From positions 1,328,306 to 1,392,305 of the forward strand of contig NZ_BSNI01000002.1 in assembly GCF_030159895.1 (NCBI RefSeq): a stretch of 64,000 nucleotides of DNA. The letters are read 5' to 3'. Numbering within the stretch: the stretch's first letter is position 1; each line of letters starts with the position of its first letter. This stretch comes from Maritalea porphyrae. GTDB lineage: Bacteria; Pseudomonadota; Alphaproteobacteria; Rhizobiales; Devosiaceae. The position numbers were made by a program, and so were the translations under genes. This document shows positions 1 through 8,328 of this stretch, one piece after another. Under the pieces are notes generated by a model. It did not search any database, had not been told where the DNA came from, and worked only from the letters and a program-made list of their open reading frames with translations.

Positions 1-1572
1 ATTCTGATGTTCGCGGGCGCCACCTGGATGTTCTACCGCATCGGGGCACGGTTCCATTCTGAACGGGCAGGGCTGTTCACCGCGATCATTGCCAACATCC
101 CAATCCTGTTTACGCTCTCGATTGGCTCTTGGATGCAACCAGAAGCGCCGCTGACGCTACTGTGGCTGTTTGTGGTCTGGCTTTTGATGGATGTTTTCTT
201 TGGGCCGCAAAAACGATCCGACCTTAAAAGCTGGTTGCTGATCGGCTTGGTGCTTGGCCTAACGTTCATGTCAAAATATCACGCCGTGTTCTTGCTTTAT
301 GGCGCGGGCCTGTTCGCCATCTTCAATAAAGATGCACGCAAGTGGATTTTCTCGCCCGGCCCTTATCTGGCCATCGGCGTTGCTGCCATCGTGTCGCTGC
401 CAGTGCTGATCTGGAATATGCAAAACGATATGGCCTCATTTGCTTTCCAAGGCGGCCGTGCACTGGGCGATCAGTTTCGCCCTGAATGGTTGCTCCGCAT
501 GATTGGCGGACAGCTTGTTTATATGACGCCATGGATTGCACTGCCTGCGCTTTGGGTCGGGGCAAAGGCTTTATTCAAAGGGCCAACAGCTACGTACCCG
601 TCCGACACGCCAAATGGCATGAGCTTCTTCTTTGTCATGCTGGCGCACGGGCCAATTCTGTTTTTCACCGCAGTCGCGGCCTGGTCAGACACACAGTTTC
701 ATTTCCACTGGCAGGCGCCGGGTTATATGATGTTGTTCCCCATACTTGGCGCGACAACGGCAATCCTGTGGACCAAATATCGCAAGACCATGTTTGCGTG
801 GTTGGCCATTGGCGCGTTCCTGAGCACATTGGTGATGACCGTTCTGATTTCGCACACCATCACCGGTTGGGCGCAAGATTTCTTCCCCGGCGAAGAAGAC
901 CCGACAAGCGGCGCGCTACGCTGGACCGAACTTGAAGACTATTTCGTTCAAGAAGGCGTGTTTGAGCAGGATAACGTCTTTATCGCGGGCGTCTTTTGGA
1001 CCGAGTGCGGGATGATCGACAATGTGGTGCGCGGCAAACTGCCTTTGGCTTGCCTGTCGGGTGATCCGCGCAACATCGCGTTTAATATCGATCTGACAGA
1101 ACACGAAGGCAAAGATGCCTATATCGCGGCGGTGATGTTCAGCGATCAGTCTGTCATCAACGGGCTATTGCCTTTCTTTGAAAAGGTCGAGCGGGTCGGC
1201 GAGGTCACCATCAATCGCTTTGGGCGTCTGGCAATGAAGCCGGTGCGCATCTTCAAAGCGTCGAAATTGCAACCTAATCATGAATTAGAGAGCATCAACG
1301 CCAAAAGCTTTGACCTGATGATGTTGCCGCGCACTCAGATTTCGCGCCTTGAAGGCACACTCAACGCTGCGTCAGAGATCAATGAAACGGTGCAGCTATT
1401 CCTTGGCGAACAACTCGTTGGCGAAGTAAAGATGAGCGGTTCAACACAATCATTCGATATTCAACCGCTACGCAATTGGGGCGTTGGCATACGCGTCCAA
1501 ACGCTGAGAGTGGAAACTGCGTCTGGTGTGAATGTATTGCTGGATAGTTTAAAGACGACAGTTAGCGATTAG
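1..1572 (+). CDS. Glycosyltransferase family 39 membrane protein (5' end outside window)
   Basis: The reading frame is open to the left window edge, so the N-terminus, where GT39/ArnT-like enzymes carry their catalytic acidic residues, is missing. About 523 residues are visible. The first ~290 contain many hydrophobic membrane segments with short loops, including the pattern FHWQAPGYMMLFP, which is typical of the polyprenyl-phosphate-sugar-dependent mannosyl/arabinosyl transferase family. The last ~230 residues are a soluble, probably periplasmic, domain. Family members move a sugar from an undecaprenyl- or dolichyl-phosphate carrier to a lipid, glycan or protein in the periplasm; the acceptor cannot be told from the sequence. 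No neighbour in the window points to a pathway. The family call is good, the specific function is open. Confidence 0.8.
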   Translation: MLMFAGATWMFYRIGARFHSERAGLFTAIIANIPILFTLSIGSWMQPEAPLTLLWLFVVWLLMDVFFGPQKRSDLKSWLLIGLVLGLTFMSKYHAVFLLYGAGLFAIFNKDARKWIFSPGPYLAIGVAAIVSLPVLIWNMQNDMASFAFQGGRALGDQFRPEWLLRMIGGQLVYMTPWIALPALWVGAKALFKGPTATYPSDTPNGMSFFFVMLAHGPILFFTAVAAWSDTQFHFHWQAPGYMMLFPILGATTAILWTKYRKTMFAWLAIGAFLSTLVMTVLISHTITGWAQDFFPGEEDPTSGALRWTELEDYFVQEGVFEQDNVFIAGVFWTECGMIDNVVRGKLPLACLSGDPRNIAFNIDLTEHEGKDAYIAAVMFSDQSVINGLLPFFEKVERVGEVTINRFGRLAMKPVRIFKASKLQPNHELESINAKSFDLMMLPRTQISRLEGTLNAASEINETVQLFLGEQLVGEVKMSGSTQSFDIQPLRNWGVGIRVQTLRVETASGVNVLLDSLKTTVSD

Positions 1573-1601
1573 CGCGGAACGTCAGATGGTTTCTACTAAT
1601 T

Positions 1602-1620
1602 AATATCGCCCATCGATATT
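1602..1620 (+). terminator. Short hairpin after the GT39 gene
   Basis: AATATCG and CGATATT form a 7-bp stem around a 5-nt loop, 30 bp past the GT39 stop codon. There is no T-run behind it, so termination is only a possibility. Confidence 0.25.
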
Positions 1621-1785
1621 CGAAGGTGAAATGAAATTCTATCCCAACCTGCCTTCGGTGAATATCTCTAGCGCAGCGGTCCATCATTGCAAACATTGAG
1701 CCGTTGTCGCAGTATTCTTAGGCACAAATGGCAGCTGTGCAGGACTAAACATTCTTCGGCGATGCACAATTGAAGGTAATCATGA

Positions 1786-2685
1786 ATGAACGAGGTTAAT
1801 AAATTTGGTTTGAAACGACGTCCTAATTCGGATGTACGGAGAACAATCCGAAAAAACTCGGGATTTGGTTGTGTAGTTTGCGGCTTAGCGATTGGTGACT
1901 ACGAGCATGTTGATCCGACATATGCCAACGCCAGAACACACGATCCCAACTGCATGACGTTCTTATGCATTCGCTGTCACGGGAAGGTCACTCGCGGACA
2001 GCTTTCGAAGAATAGCGTGACCAATGCAATGCGGGAGCCTGCTGCCTTAAGAGCGGGGTTTTCATTTGAAGCCTTGGACGTCGGAAATACGGTCCCGACA
2101 ATCCATATTGGCCCAATGAGTGTGAAAGATTGTCAATCCATAATTCTGGTCAACTCAAGACCTGTATTGTGGGTTCAAACTCCTGAAGAGGCTGGGGGAC
2201 CGGTTCGAATTGGTGCTGAAATAAGAAATGAGCAAGGAGAATTGATTTTCAGCATTGTTGATAATGAATGGCGTGTACAAAACGAAAGCTGGGATGTCGA
2301 GGTTATAGGAAAGACAACAACAATCCGAAATGGACCGGGTGAGATTGCGCTTGTTATTCGCACCGAACCTCCTGGTGACTTGTATGTCGATCGAATGGAC
2401 ATGAGCATCGAGGGCTATAGGTTTTGGATTCAATCTGGAGATCTTTACATACGCCTTCCAGACGGAAACACTCTACGTGCTGAAGAGCTCAATTTTGTTG
2501 GTTGTACTGGCGCTATTGTGGCAGATAACAGTGGACTAAGATTCGGCGTTGGAGGAGGCATGGTTATGCTTTCAATGGAGGGAAAAAACCGAACATCGCG
2601 GGTAATTGATACCAGCAGGAGTCGCAACGCGGTATGCGCATGCGGTAGTGGAAAACGTTTTAAACACTGCTGCGGATCATTTTAA
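1786..2685 (+). CDS. HNH-type zinc-ribbon protein with C-terminal SEC-C motif, function unknown
   Basis: This 299-residue protein has recognisable ends and an unrecognised middle. Residues 29-65 form an HNH-like treble clef: C29-x2-C32, the pair EH (H41) followed by DP, then HDPN and C61-x2-C64-H65. That is the spacing of HNH endonucleases or of zinc ribbons derived from them. Residues 284-296 (CACGSGKRFKHCC) are a SEC-C zinc motif like the one at the SecA C-terminus. The ~210 residues between look beta-rich and resemble nothing I know. The start at 1786 follows GAAGG at good spacing; an ATG four bases earlier gives only a five-codon frame. The gene looks AT-richer than its neighbours and stands alone between an unrelated glycosyltransferase and an acetyltransferase, which may mean acquisition by transfer. 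A nuclease role is possible but unproven. Confidence 0.75.
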   Translation: MNEVNKFGLKRRPNSDVRRTIRKNSGFGCVVCGLAIGDYEHVDPTYANARTHDPNCMTFLCIRCHGKVTRGQLSKNSVTNAMREPAALRAGFSFEALDVGNTVPTIHIGPMSVKDCQSIILVNSRPVLWVQTPEEAGGPVRIGAEIRNEQGELIFSIVDNEWRVQNESWDVEVIGKTTTIRNGPGEIALVIRTEPPGDLYVDRMDMSIEGYRFWIQSGDLYIRLPDGNTLRAEELNFVGCTGAIVADNSGLRFGVGGGMVMLSMEGKNRTSRVIDTSRSRNAVCACGSGKRFKHCCGSF

Positions 2686-2827
2686 AGTAGCTGTTCGGTG
2701 TGTTTGTAGCTAAAGCCCTTTTCCGCCTAAATCAGAAATTTGCTGAACATCTATTCTTGGTCGCTTCGCCCCTACAGCGGACATCCATCGAACAACCCAA
2801 ACACGGTTCCTGAACCACCTTTGACAA

Positions 2828-3271
2828 TCAGTGATTAGGCGACCATTCCATTGTGGTTTCTACATCGTCACTTGCGGTGACGGCAAAGCCAAGAGCTTCA
2901 TAAAAGCTGATCGCTGGGCTTTCGTTGAGCGTGATCAGCTTGATGGGCCGTTTTAAGGCCGTTGCTGCGCCTAAAATGTCTTTCATCACCTGTTTGCCAA
3001 TGCCTTTGCCCTGCACATCGGGATGCAAATAGAAGTGGCCAAGGTAGAGATGGTCTTTGCGCGGCAATAGCGCGAAACAGCCAACCAGCTTGTCATTTTC
3101 AAAAATCAGCCGTGTATGCTCAGGTTCAAATTCATTGACAAATCGCTGGCGTGCTCTGTCGGGGTTGAACCGTCCAATGGCTTCAAGGCTTGGGCGCATG
3201 GCGATCAGGCGCAGTTCAACCAGCCGCTCCAAATCGTCGGCCGAGGCATGGGCAAATTTAGTATTGGTCAT
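2828..3271 (-). CDS. GNAT-family N-acetyltransferase
   Basis: A 147-residue single-domain GNAT protein. It has the acetyl-CoA pyrophosphate-binding motif VQGKGIGKQVM around residue 90 and the C-terminal FYEALGF motif, both typical of the superfamily. The acetyl acceptor cannot be inferred. The start lies 6 bp after the stop of the sigma-54 regulator gene on the same strand, so the two are probably cotranscribed with this gene second. Confidence 0.85.
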   Translation of the reverse strand: MTNTKFAHASADDLERLVELRLIAMRPSLEAIGRFNPDRARQRFVNEFEPEHTRLIFENDKLVGCFALLPRKDHLYLGHFYLHPDVQGKGIGKQVMKDILGAATALKRPIKLITLNESPAISFYEALGFAVTASDDVETTMEWSPNH

Positions 3272-3277
3272 AAGGAT

Positions 3278-4732
3278 TTACGCAGCGCTTTGCGCTTCAG
3301 CTTCTAGCTTTTCCCAAGACTGCTTTTTGCGATAAATCGTTGAAGGGCTAATCTCTAGCGCAGCAGCGGCTTGCGAAATATTGCCACCGAATGCGGCCAG
3401 CGCATCTTCGATAATCTTTTGCTCCTGCCGCCACAAGGGCAACATTTGCTCGCCCACGCTTTGCGCGTGTCGGTTGGGAATGTGCGCGGTCGGCACAGGA
3501 ACTGAAGCAGGCGCGGCGTTTGCTTCCACATCAGCCAAGCGCACCATGCGCGAAGTGACCAATTCGCCATCATGCATCACCACAATGCGGCGAATAAGGT
3601 TTTGGATTTGGCGCACATTGCCTGGCCATTCGCGATCCATAAATTGGTTCGCGGTCTCCCGGTCAAAACCAATAAATTGCTTGCCTTCTTCTTGCGCATA
3701 TTGGGTCAAGAATTTTTCAGCAATTGGCATAATGTCCGCAGGGCGCTGACGCAGCGGCGGCAAATGAATGGGCAACACATGCAAGCGATAGAACAAGTCT
3801 TCGCGGAACTGCTTTTCCGCAATCATCTGCATCGGATTGCGGTTGGTGGCGCAAATAATGCGCACATCCAATTCGCGCGGCAATGCTTCGCCAACACGGT
3901 TGATGGATCGGGTTTGCAAGAAACGCAAAAGTTTGGCCTGAAGGCTGAGGTCAAGCTCGCCAATTTCATCCAAAAACAGTGTGCCGCCATTGGCCAACTC
4001 CGCGGCCCCTTCGCGATCTTCCATCGCGCCGGTAAAGGCCCCTTTGACCACGCCGAAAAGCTCGGTTTCCATCAAGTCGCGCGGGATCGCGCCACAATTG
4101 ATGGCGACAAACCGCGCATCTTTGCGCGGTGAACGGGCATGAAGGGCTTCGGCGCAAACTTCTTTGCCGGTGCCGCTTTCGCCCGTGATAAATACAGGTG
4201 CAGCGGACGGCGCAATGCGTCCGATTTGTTCGTATATCACCTGCATTTCAGCAGATGCGCCCACAAAGCCTTCAAAGTCTACATTGTCTGCGCTGGATTT
4301 TGGCGCTGCGAATTGGCGGCGTTTGCCGTGACGAACAGACAATTCTTCCAACCGCTCAAAAAGCGTGCAGGCAGAAACTGGTTTTGCGAAATAGTCATGG
4401 GCGCCTGAGCGCATGGCAGCAACCGCCATCGATACAGAACCGCCATCTGACAATGCCAACACAAGTGCGCCGGGCGCTTGGCTAGTGACACGCAAAAGTG
4501 CGGCTTCAGCATCAGGATCAATGTCTGAAATGCTATTGAGATCACAGATAACAATGTCGAATTCGTTGGCTTTCAGCGCGCTCAATGCAGCGCGGCCGCT
4601 GGTCGCATGAGCACACGGCACATTATCTCCCCAATCCTTGGAAAGGTGCACGACGCAGTCATTTTGGACCAAACTGTCACGATCAATGACAAGCACTTGG
4701 GTAGGACATGATAAGCCATTAGCGACAGGCAT
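3278..4732 (-). CDS. Sigma-54-dependent response regulator (receiver-AAA+-Fis)
   Basis: An NtrC-class activator of 484 residues from the ATG at 4732, which has GGGAG 10 bases upstream; an upstream in-frame ATG at 4828 adds an unlikely basic leader. Residues 10-130 form a receiver domain with phospho-acceptor D64, S96 in the Thr/Ser position and K118. Residues 155-395 are the AAA+ domain with Walker A GESGTGKE (184-191), the sigma-54 contact loop GAFTGA (231-236) and Walker B TLFLDE (251-256). Residues 436-475 form a Fis-type helix-turn-helix. It should activate RpoN-dependent promoters after phosphorylation. No histidine kinase or rpoN gene lies in the window, so its signal and targets are unknown. 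The residues before GAFTGA read GVVK rather than the usual GHEK. Confidence 0.9.
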   Translation of the reverse strand: MPVANGLSCPTQVLVIDRDSLVQNDCVVHLSKDWGDNVPCAHATSGRAALSALKANEFDIVICDLNSISDIDPDAEAALLRVTSQAPGALVLALSDGGSVSMAVAAMRSGAHDYFAKPVSACTLFERLEELSVRHGKRRQFAAPKSSADNVDFEGFVGASAEMQVIYEQIGRIAPSAAPVFITGESGTGKEVCAEALHARSPRKDARFVAINCGAIPRDLMETELFGVVKGAFTGAMEDREGAAELANGGTLFLDEIGELDLSLQAKLLRFLQTRSINRVGEALPRELDVRIICATNRNPMQMIAEKQFREDLFYRLHVLPIHLPPLRQRPADIMPIAEKFLTQYAQEEGKQFIGFDRETANQFMDREWPGNVRQIQNLIRRIVVMHDGELVTSRMVRLADVEANAAPASVPVPTAHIPNRHAQSVGEQMLPLWRQEQKIIEDALAAFGGNISQAAAALEISPSTIYRKKQSWEKLEAEAQSAA

Positions 4733-4950
4733 TATGGCATTACTCCCGATTCTGGGTCTTCTTTTCGCATTCTTGCTTGGGTCAATTCTTTCGAAATAGG
4801 GTAAACAAAGTGTTTGCAAGTGCCGCATATTTGCAAATTAGTTTTCCAAAGAGTCGTTCACAGGCGCAAAAGCCCCTCTTTGAAGCGAGCGAATGTAGTG
4901 CTAAGACTATGAAATGACGGATTCTCGTTGATTTAAGGGAACGAACAGTC

Positions 4951-6195
4951 TTGCGTGCGATCGTTTTGTTTTTTCTGGCAGTTGCTTGCCTCAGCATAGG
5001 TGTTACAGCCTATTTCGCGCTGGGCTTCACGCTGATCGAATCGTTCCTTGTTACAATTGTGGCCCTGTTGGCCAGTTTTGTGTTCATCGAAGCGCTGTTT
5101 CGCCGTCGCACAGAAACCTATTTGGTCACCCAGACCGAAGAAATCGCCCGGCAACTGGCAACCGTTGCTAAAACGTCCGAAATGCTGAGCGAGCAAGTCA
5201 CCTATCTCACCAGATTGGGCATTCAAGAACGTGCTGATAATTTAGAGGCTGATGTTTCGGTGTTGGGCACTGTGGTGCGTCAATTGGCTGAGGCGGTTGC
5301 CGAAATGGAAGAAGCGCAGGCCGCTGGCGAAATGCCGCAAAAACAACCCGCACATGGCCATAGCTATTCAGTCGACGAGGACGAACATAGCGGAGGCGGT
5401 TTTGAACTCGCCGAGGGGCCAGTTGTCTCAATTGAAGAAGTGCAGAAGGCACTGGCGAACAATGAGATCGAGCAATATTTGCAGCCTATCGTTTCTTTGC
5501 CGCAACGCAGCACGCTTGGCTATGAGTTGATGCCAAAACTGCGCACCGCTGATGGTGTGCTACACGATGCCGACGACTTCCTTCATTATGAAGATCAAAC
5601 CGGCACCATTTCAGAGCTTGAGCAATTCTTGATCCGCCAAGCCGCAAATATTGTGCACCGTGCCAACATCACGGGCGATCCAACAAATCTGTTTGTGCCT
5701 ATCTCACTTGCGCTCTTGCGTGACACAGAGCAGTGCGAAGGCATAGCCTCTCTAATGTCCAGCAACCGTGCCGTTGCGGTCAGCATTATGCTCATGTTGC
5801 CGGAAGCGACTTATGAGACGCTCAATGGTGCAGACAAGCAAGCACTTGAAATGCTTGTGAAAAGCGGGGCAGGCATTTGCCTTGATAATGTGCGTTCGCT
5901 CCGTCTCACCTTCCAATTTATGGCGGAGCGCGGCGTGAAATATGTCAAAGCCGACGCGCAGGCATTCATTGAAAATCCTTTGAACTACACAGATTTCCAC
6001 CGTGCAGATCTGGCCGATTATGTCGAGCGATTTGGCATCGGCTTAATCATGGATAATGTCACCAGCGAAGACCATGTTCTTGAGTTGCTGGACGACAAAA
6101 TTCCTTACGCACAGGGCCAGCATATCGCGCCAGCATCGCCCGTGCGACCTGATCTAAAGGGCGAAAAGTCGGGTTCGCGCCGCGCCGCACGATAA
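4951..6195 (+). CDS. Membrane-anchored protein with degenerate EAL domain
   Basis: A 414-residue protein starting at a TTG behind AAGGGA. Two hydrophobic segments (about 3-22 and 27-48) are followed by a helical, probably coiled-coil stretch (55-125), an acidic linker, and an EAL-type domain from about 155 to 400. The catalytic signature is ELM (192-194) rather than EAL, the metal-binding DDFG region reads ICLDNV (309-314), and the KID region reads KADAQ (333-337). A c-di-GMP phosphodiesterase needs these residues, so this is more likely a non-catalytic effector or scaffold, perhaps c-di-GMP binding. Only 12 bp separate it from the downstream HAD hydrolase gene. It is divergent from the sigma-54 regulator gene. 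Confidence 0.85.
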   Translation: MRAIVLFFLAVACLSIGVTAYFALGFTLIESFLVTIVALLASFVFIEALFRRRTETYLVTQTEEIARQLATVAKTSEMLSEQVTYLTRLGIQERADNLEADVSVLGTVVRQLAEAVAEMEEAQAAGEMPQKQPAHGHSYSVDEDEHSGGGFELAEGPVVSIEEVQKALANNEIEQYLQPIVSLPQRSTLGYELMPKLRTADGVLHDADDFLHYEDQTGTISELEQFLIRQAANIVHRANITGDPTNLFVPISLALLRDTEQCEGIASLMSSNRAVAVSIMLMLPEATYETLNGADKQALEMLVKSGAGICLDNVRSLRLTFQFMAERGVKYVKADAQAFIENPLNYTDFHRADLADYVERFGIGLIMDNVTSEDHVLELLDDKIPYAQGQHIAPASPVRPDLKGEKSGSRRAAR

Positions 6196-6207
6196 TCAAG
6201 AAAGTAC

Positions 6208-7074
6208 ATGCAAGAGATGACAACTCCCATTACGCGGCGGGGCCTTAGTGCCGTTAAAGATCAGTTCAACTTGATTTTTTGCGATGTTTGGGGCGTGCTG
6301 CACAACGGCGAGCGCGTCTATCAACGCGCTGTTGATGCCTTGCAGAATTTTCGCGAAAATGGCGGTGCCGTGATCATGGTCACCAATGCGCCGCGCCCGT
6401 CCAACGAGATCATCGCCGATCTTTACGCAATGGGCGTACCCAAAGACACGTTCGATGCGCTAGTCAGTTCGGGGGAAGTCACCCGCGATCTGATTGCTGA
6501 CTATCATGGCAAAACGATCTACCGCCTTGGGCCGGACAGCGACGATGGGCTTTTCGAAGGCATTCAAGTGCATTTTGGCTCTCTCGATGAGGCCGAAGCG
6601 ATTATCTGCTCAGACCTTGAATATGGCCGCACGCCAGATGACTACCAACATGAGGTGTTGGATTGGAAGGCGAGGGGGCTACCTTTCATATGCGCCAACC
6701 CGGACAAGTTCGTCGAAATTGGCGACGAGCTTATCTATTGCGGTGGTGCGCTGGCTGATGTCTATCAAGAAGCGGGTGGCAATGTGATTATGGCTGGTAA
6801 GCCATTCCGCCCAATCTATCAGAAAGCCAGCCAGTTGGCGCTAGAGACGCGCAACATCCAATTGGCCGATCAAAAGGTTATAGCAATAGGTGACAGTGCG
6901 CGCACAGATGCAACAGGTGCGGCGCGCATAGGTGCAGGCTTTCTGTTTATCTCAGGCTCCATTCATGCCCACGAATTGGGCGATTTGCATGAACCTAATG
7001 CCAAAGAGATCGAAAAGCTATTGGCGCCCATCGGCGCCAATGTGGTGGGATATAGCCCGTTCCTTGTGTGGTAG
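6208..7074 (+). CDS. HAD-superfamily (class IIA-like, TIGR01459 type) hydrolase
   Basis: A 288-residue protein of the NagD-like HAD IIA group. Motif I is FCDVWGVLHNG near the N-terminus, with Trp where most HAD phosphatases have the second Asp; this DVWGV form is characteristic of the TIGR01459 subfamily. Motif II is the VTNAP segment, then the cap domain, then K in MAGKP and the acidic motif IGDSARTD near residue 228. The family is presumed to act on small sugar or nucleotide phosphates; the substrate is not known. Met1 (6208) and Met4 (6217) are both usable starts. It probably forms an operon with the upstream degenerate EAL gene. Confidence 0.85.
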   Translation: MQEMTTPITRRGLSAVKDQFNLIFCDVWGVLHNGERVYQRAVDALQNFRENGGAVIMVTNAPRPSNEIIADLYAMGVPKDTFDALVSSGEVTRDLIADYHGKTIYRLGPDSDDGLFEGIQVHFGSLDEAEAIICSDLEYGRTPDDYQHEVLDWKARGLPFICANPDKFVEIGDELIYCGGALADVYQEAGGNVIMAGKPFRPIYQKASQLALETRNIQLADQKVIAIGDSARTDATGAARIGAGFLFISGSIHAHELGDLHEPNAKEIEKLLAPIGANVVGYSPFLVW

Positions 7075-7084
7075 CGCTTCTTCG

Positions 7085-7723
7085 CTAAAACATTGCATCC
7101 ACTTGATCTTGGTTGATGCCTTCACCTTCGTTGGCTGGGCCTTTCACAAGGCGGGCGCGATTGCGCTTTTCTGTATCGCTGACCCTTGGGGCGTTTGGCG
7201 TGATTTGATTGTTTTCAATCATCCGGCAAAGTACTTCGATACGCTCTTCGATCACCTCAATGGTTTGAATTACCCGCGTCACCCGCTGCCCAGTTAGATC
7301 TTGGAATGTGCAAGCTTCGAAAATGGCCAGCATATGCTGTTCAACGAATTTTGCGTAGGTGGCCGGGTCCGACTTGTCGGCGTCCATCACTTGCTCAGCA
7401 ATGTTCATAATCGAGTTCGTGGCCACTTCGGTTGCGGATACGATTGCGCTGAGTTCGCGACCCATTTCTGGGATGCGGCGCGAGAAAATATCGTCGGGGT
7501 CAACTTTGGACAGATCACCGCGCAACTCTTCAATGCAATCCAGCATTTCCTTGAGTTCACGATACATGGATTTATCAAGACTGCGCACCAGCGGTTTAAG
7601 CGCTGAGGTGACCTTTTCAGCCATCGCGATCACCTCACGCAAGGGAATCGCATTATCCGATCGCGCTTCAAGTTCTTCGCGCTGATCGATCATTGGGCTA
7701 TCAATTGCTTCTGCAGCACTCAT
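7085..7723 (-). CDS. cheZ: CheZ-family phosphatase of CheY
   Basis: A 212-residue, largely helical protein. Residues 136-150 contain FQDLTGQRVTR; D142 and Q146 line up in motif and almost in numbering with the catalytic Asp143 and Gln147 of E. coli CheZ, which accelerate CheY-phosphate hydrolysis. The C-terminus NQDQVDAMF resembles the CheY-binding tail of CheZ. The start codon directly follows the stop of the upstream cheY-like gene (TAAATG), so the two are translationally coupled and probably act on each other. No cheA, receptor or flagellar genes are nearby. The partner could regulate motility or another two-component output. Confidence 0.88.
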   Translation of the reverse strand: MSAAEAIDSPMIDQREELEARSDNAIPLREVIAMAEKVTSALKPLVRSLDKSMYRELKEMLDCIEELRGDLSKVDPDDIFSRRIPEMGRELSAIVSATEVATNSIMNIAEQVMDADKSDPATYAKFVEQHMLAIFEACTFQDLTGQRVTRVIQTIEVIEERIEVLCRMIENNQITPNAPRVSDTEKRNRARLVKGPANEGEGINQDQVDAMF

Positions 7724-8116
7724 TTAGGCCACCTGCTGCTGAAATACGGTTTCGATCTTGCCTTGCAAAATTTCAGAGGTGAATGGCTTGATGATATAGT
7801 TGTTCACCCCGGCGCGTTTGGCCGCAATCACATTTTCGGTGGCGCTTTCCGCCGTGATCATGATGAAACTAGTTGCCGCTGTTTCTGGGTTCGAGCGAAC
7901 TGCGCGCAGCAAATCGAACCCGGTCATTGGTTCCATGTTCCAATCGGAAATCACAAGATCATATTTGTTGGTTTCAAATTGCTTGAGCGCGGCCTGTCCA
8001 TCAGACGCTTCATGGACATTTTCAAACCCCAATTGCTTTAGGAGATTGCGCAAAATGCGCAGCATGGTGGCGTAATCATCGACGATAAGTATGCGCATAT
8101 TAGTATCTAATTGCAT
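7724..8116 (-). CDS. cheY: CheY-like single-domain response regulator
   Basis: A 130-residue stand-alone receiver domain, starting at 8116 behind GGGGACC; an in-frame ATG at 8143 is less well placed. D13/D14 form the acidic pocket, D58 in SDWNMEPM is the phosphorylation site, T88 is the switch residue, Y107 the aromatic switch and K110 in IIKPF the conserved lysine. All CheY hallmarks are present and there is no output domain, so it should act by protein-protein contact. The next gene encodes its likely phosphatase, CheZ. The cognate kinase is not in this window. Confidence 0.9.
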   Translation of the reverse strand: MQLDTNMRILIVDDYATMLRILRNLLKQLGFENVHEASDGQAALKQFETNKYDLVISDWNMEPMTGFDLLRAVRSNPETAATSFIMITAESATENVIAAKRAGVNNYIIKPFTSEILQGKIETVFQQQVA

Positions 8117-8328
8117 GGTTGGTCCCCAGTACATTTCCAACACGAACTTTGGCTAACCATAGCGTCCCGCGCTAAAACCGACGTAAACCAACCCTTGCGG
8201 GAAACTACATAGACGTCTTCAACCTTTGGTGAGCAATCTGCCGCTTGCAAATCTCTTGCGAAAAGGGCAGGTTGCAGCGCATTAAATCTGCGGCTGCCTG
8301 AAACGGCGATAAGGAACAACAAAAAGCT

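Noticed and set aside
4829-4860. Possible sigma-54 promoter (TGCCGC...TTGCA) between the response regulator and the EAL gene
   Set aside because: The -24 element lacks the GG dinucleotide at the correct distance from GC, so the consensus is not met on either strand.
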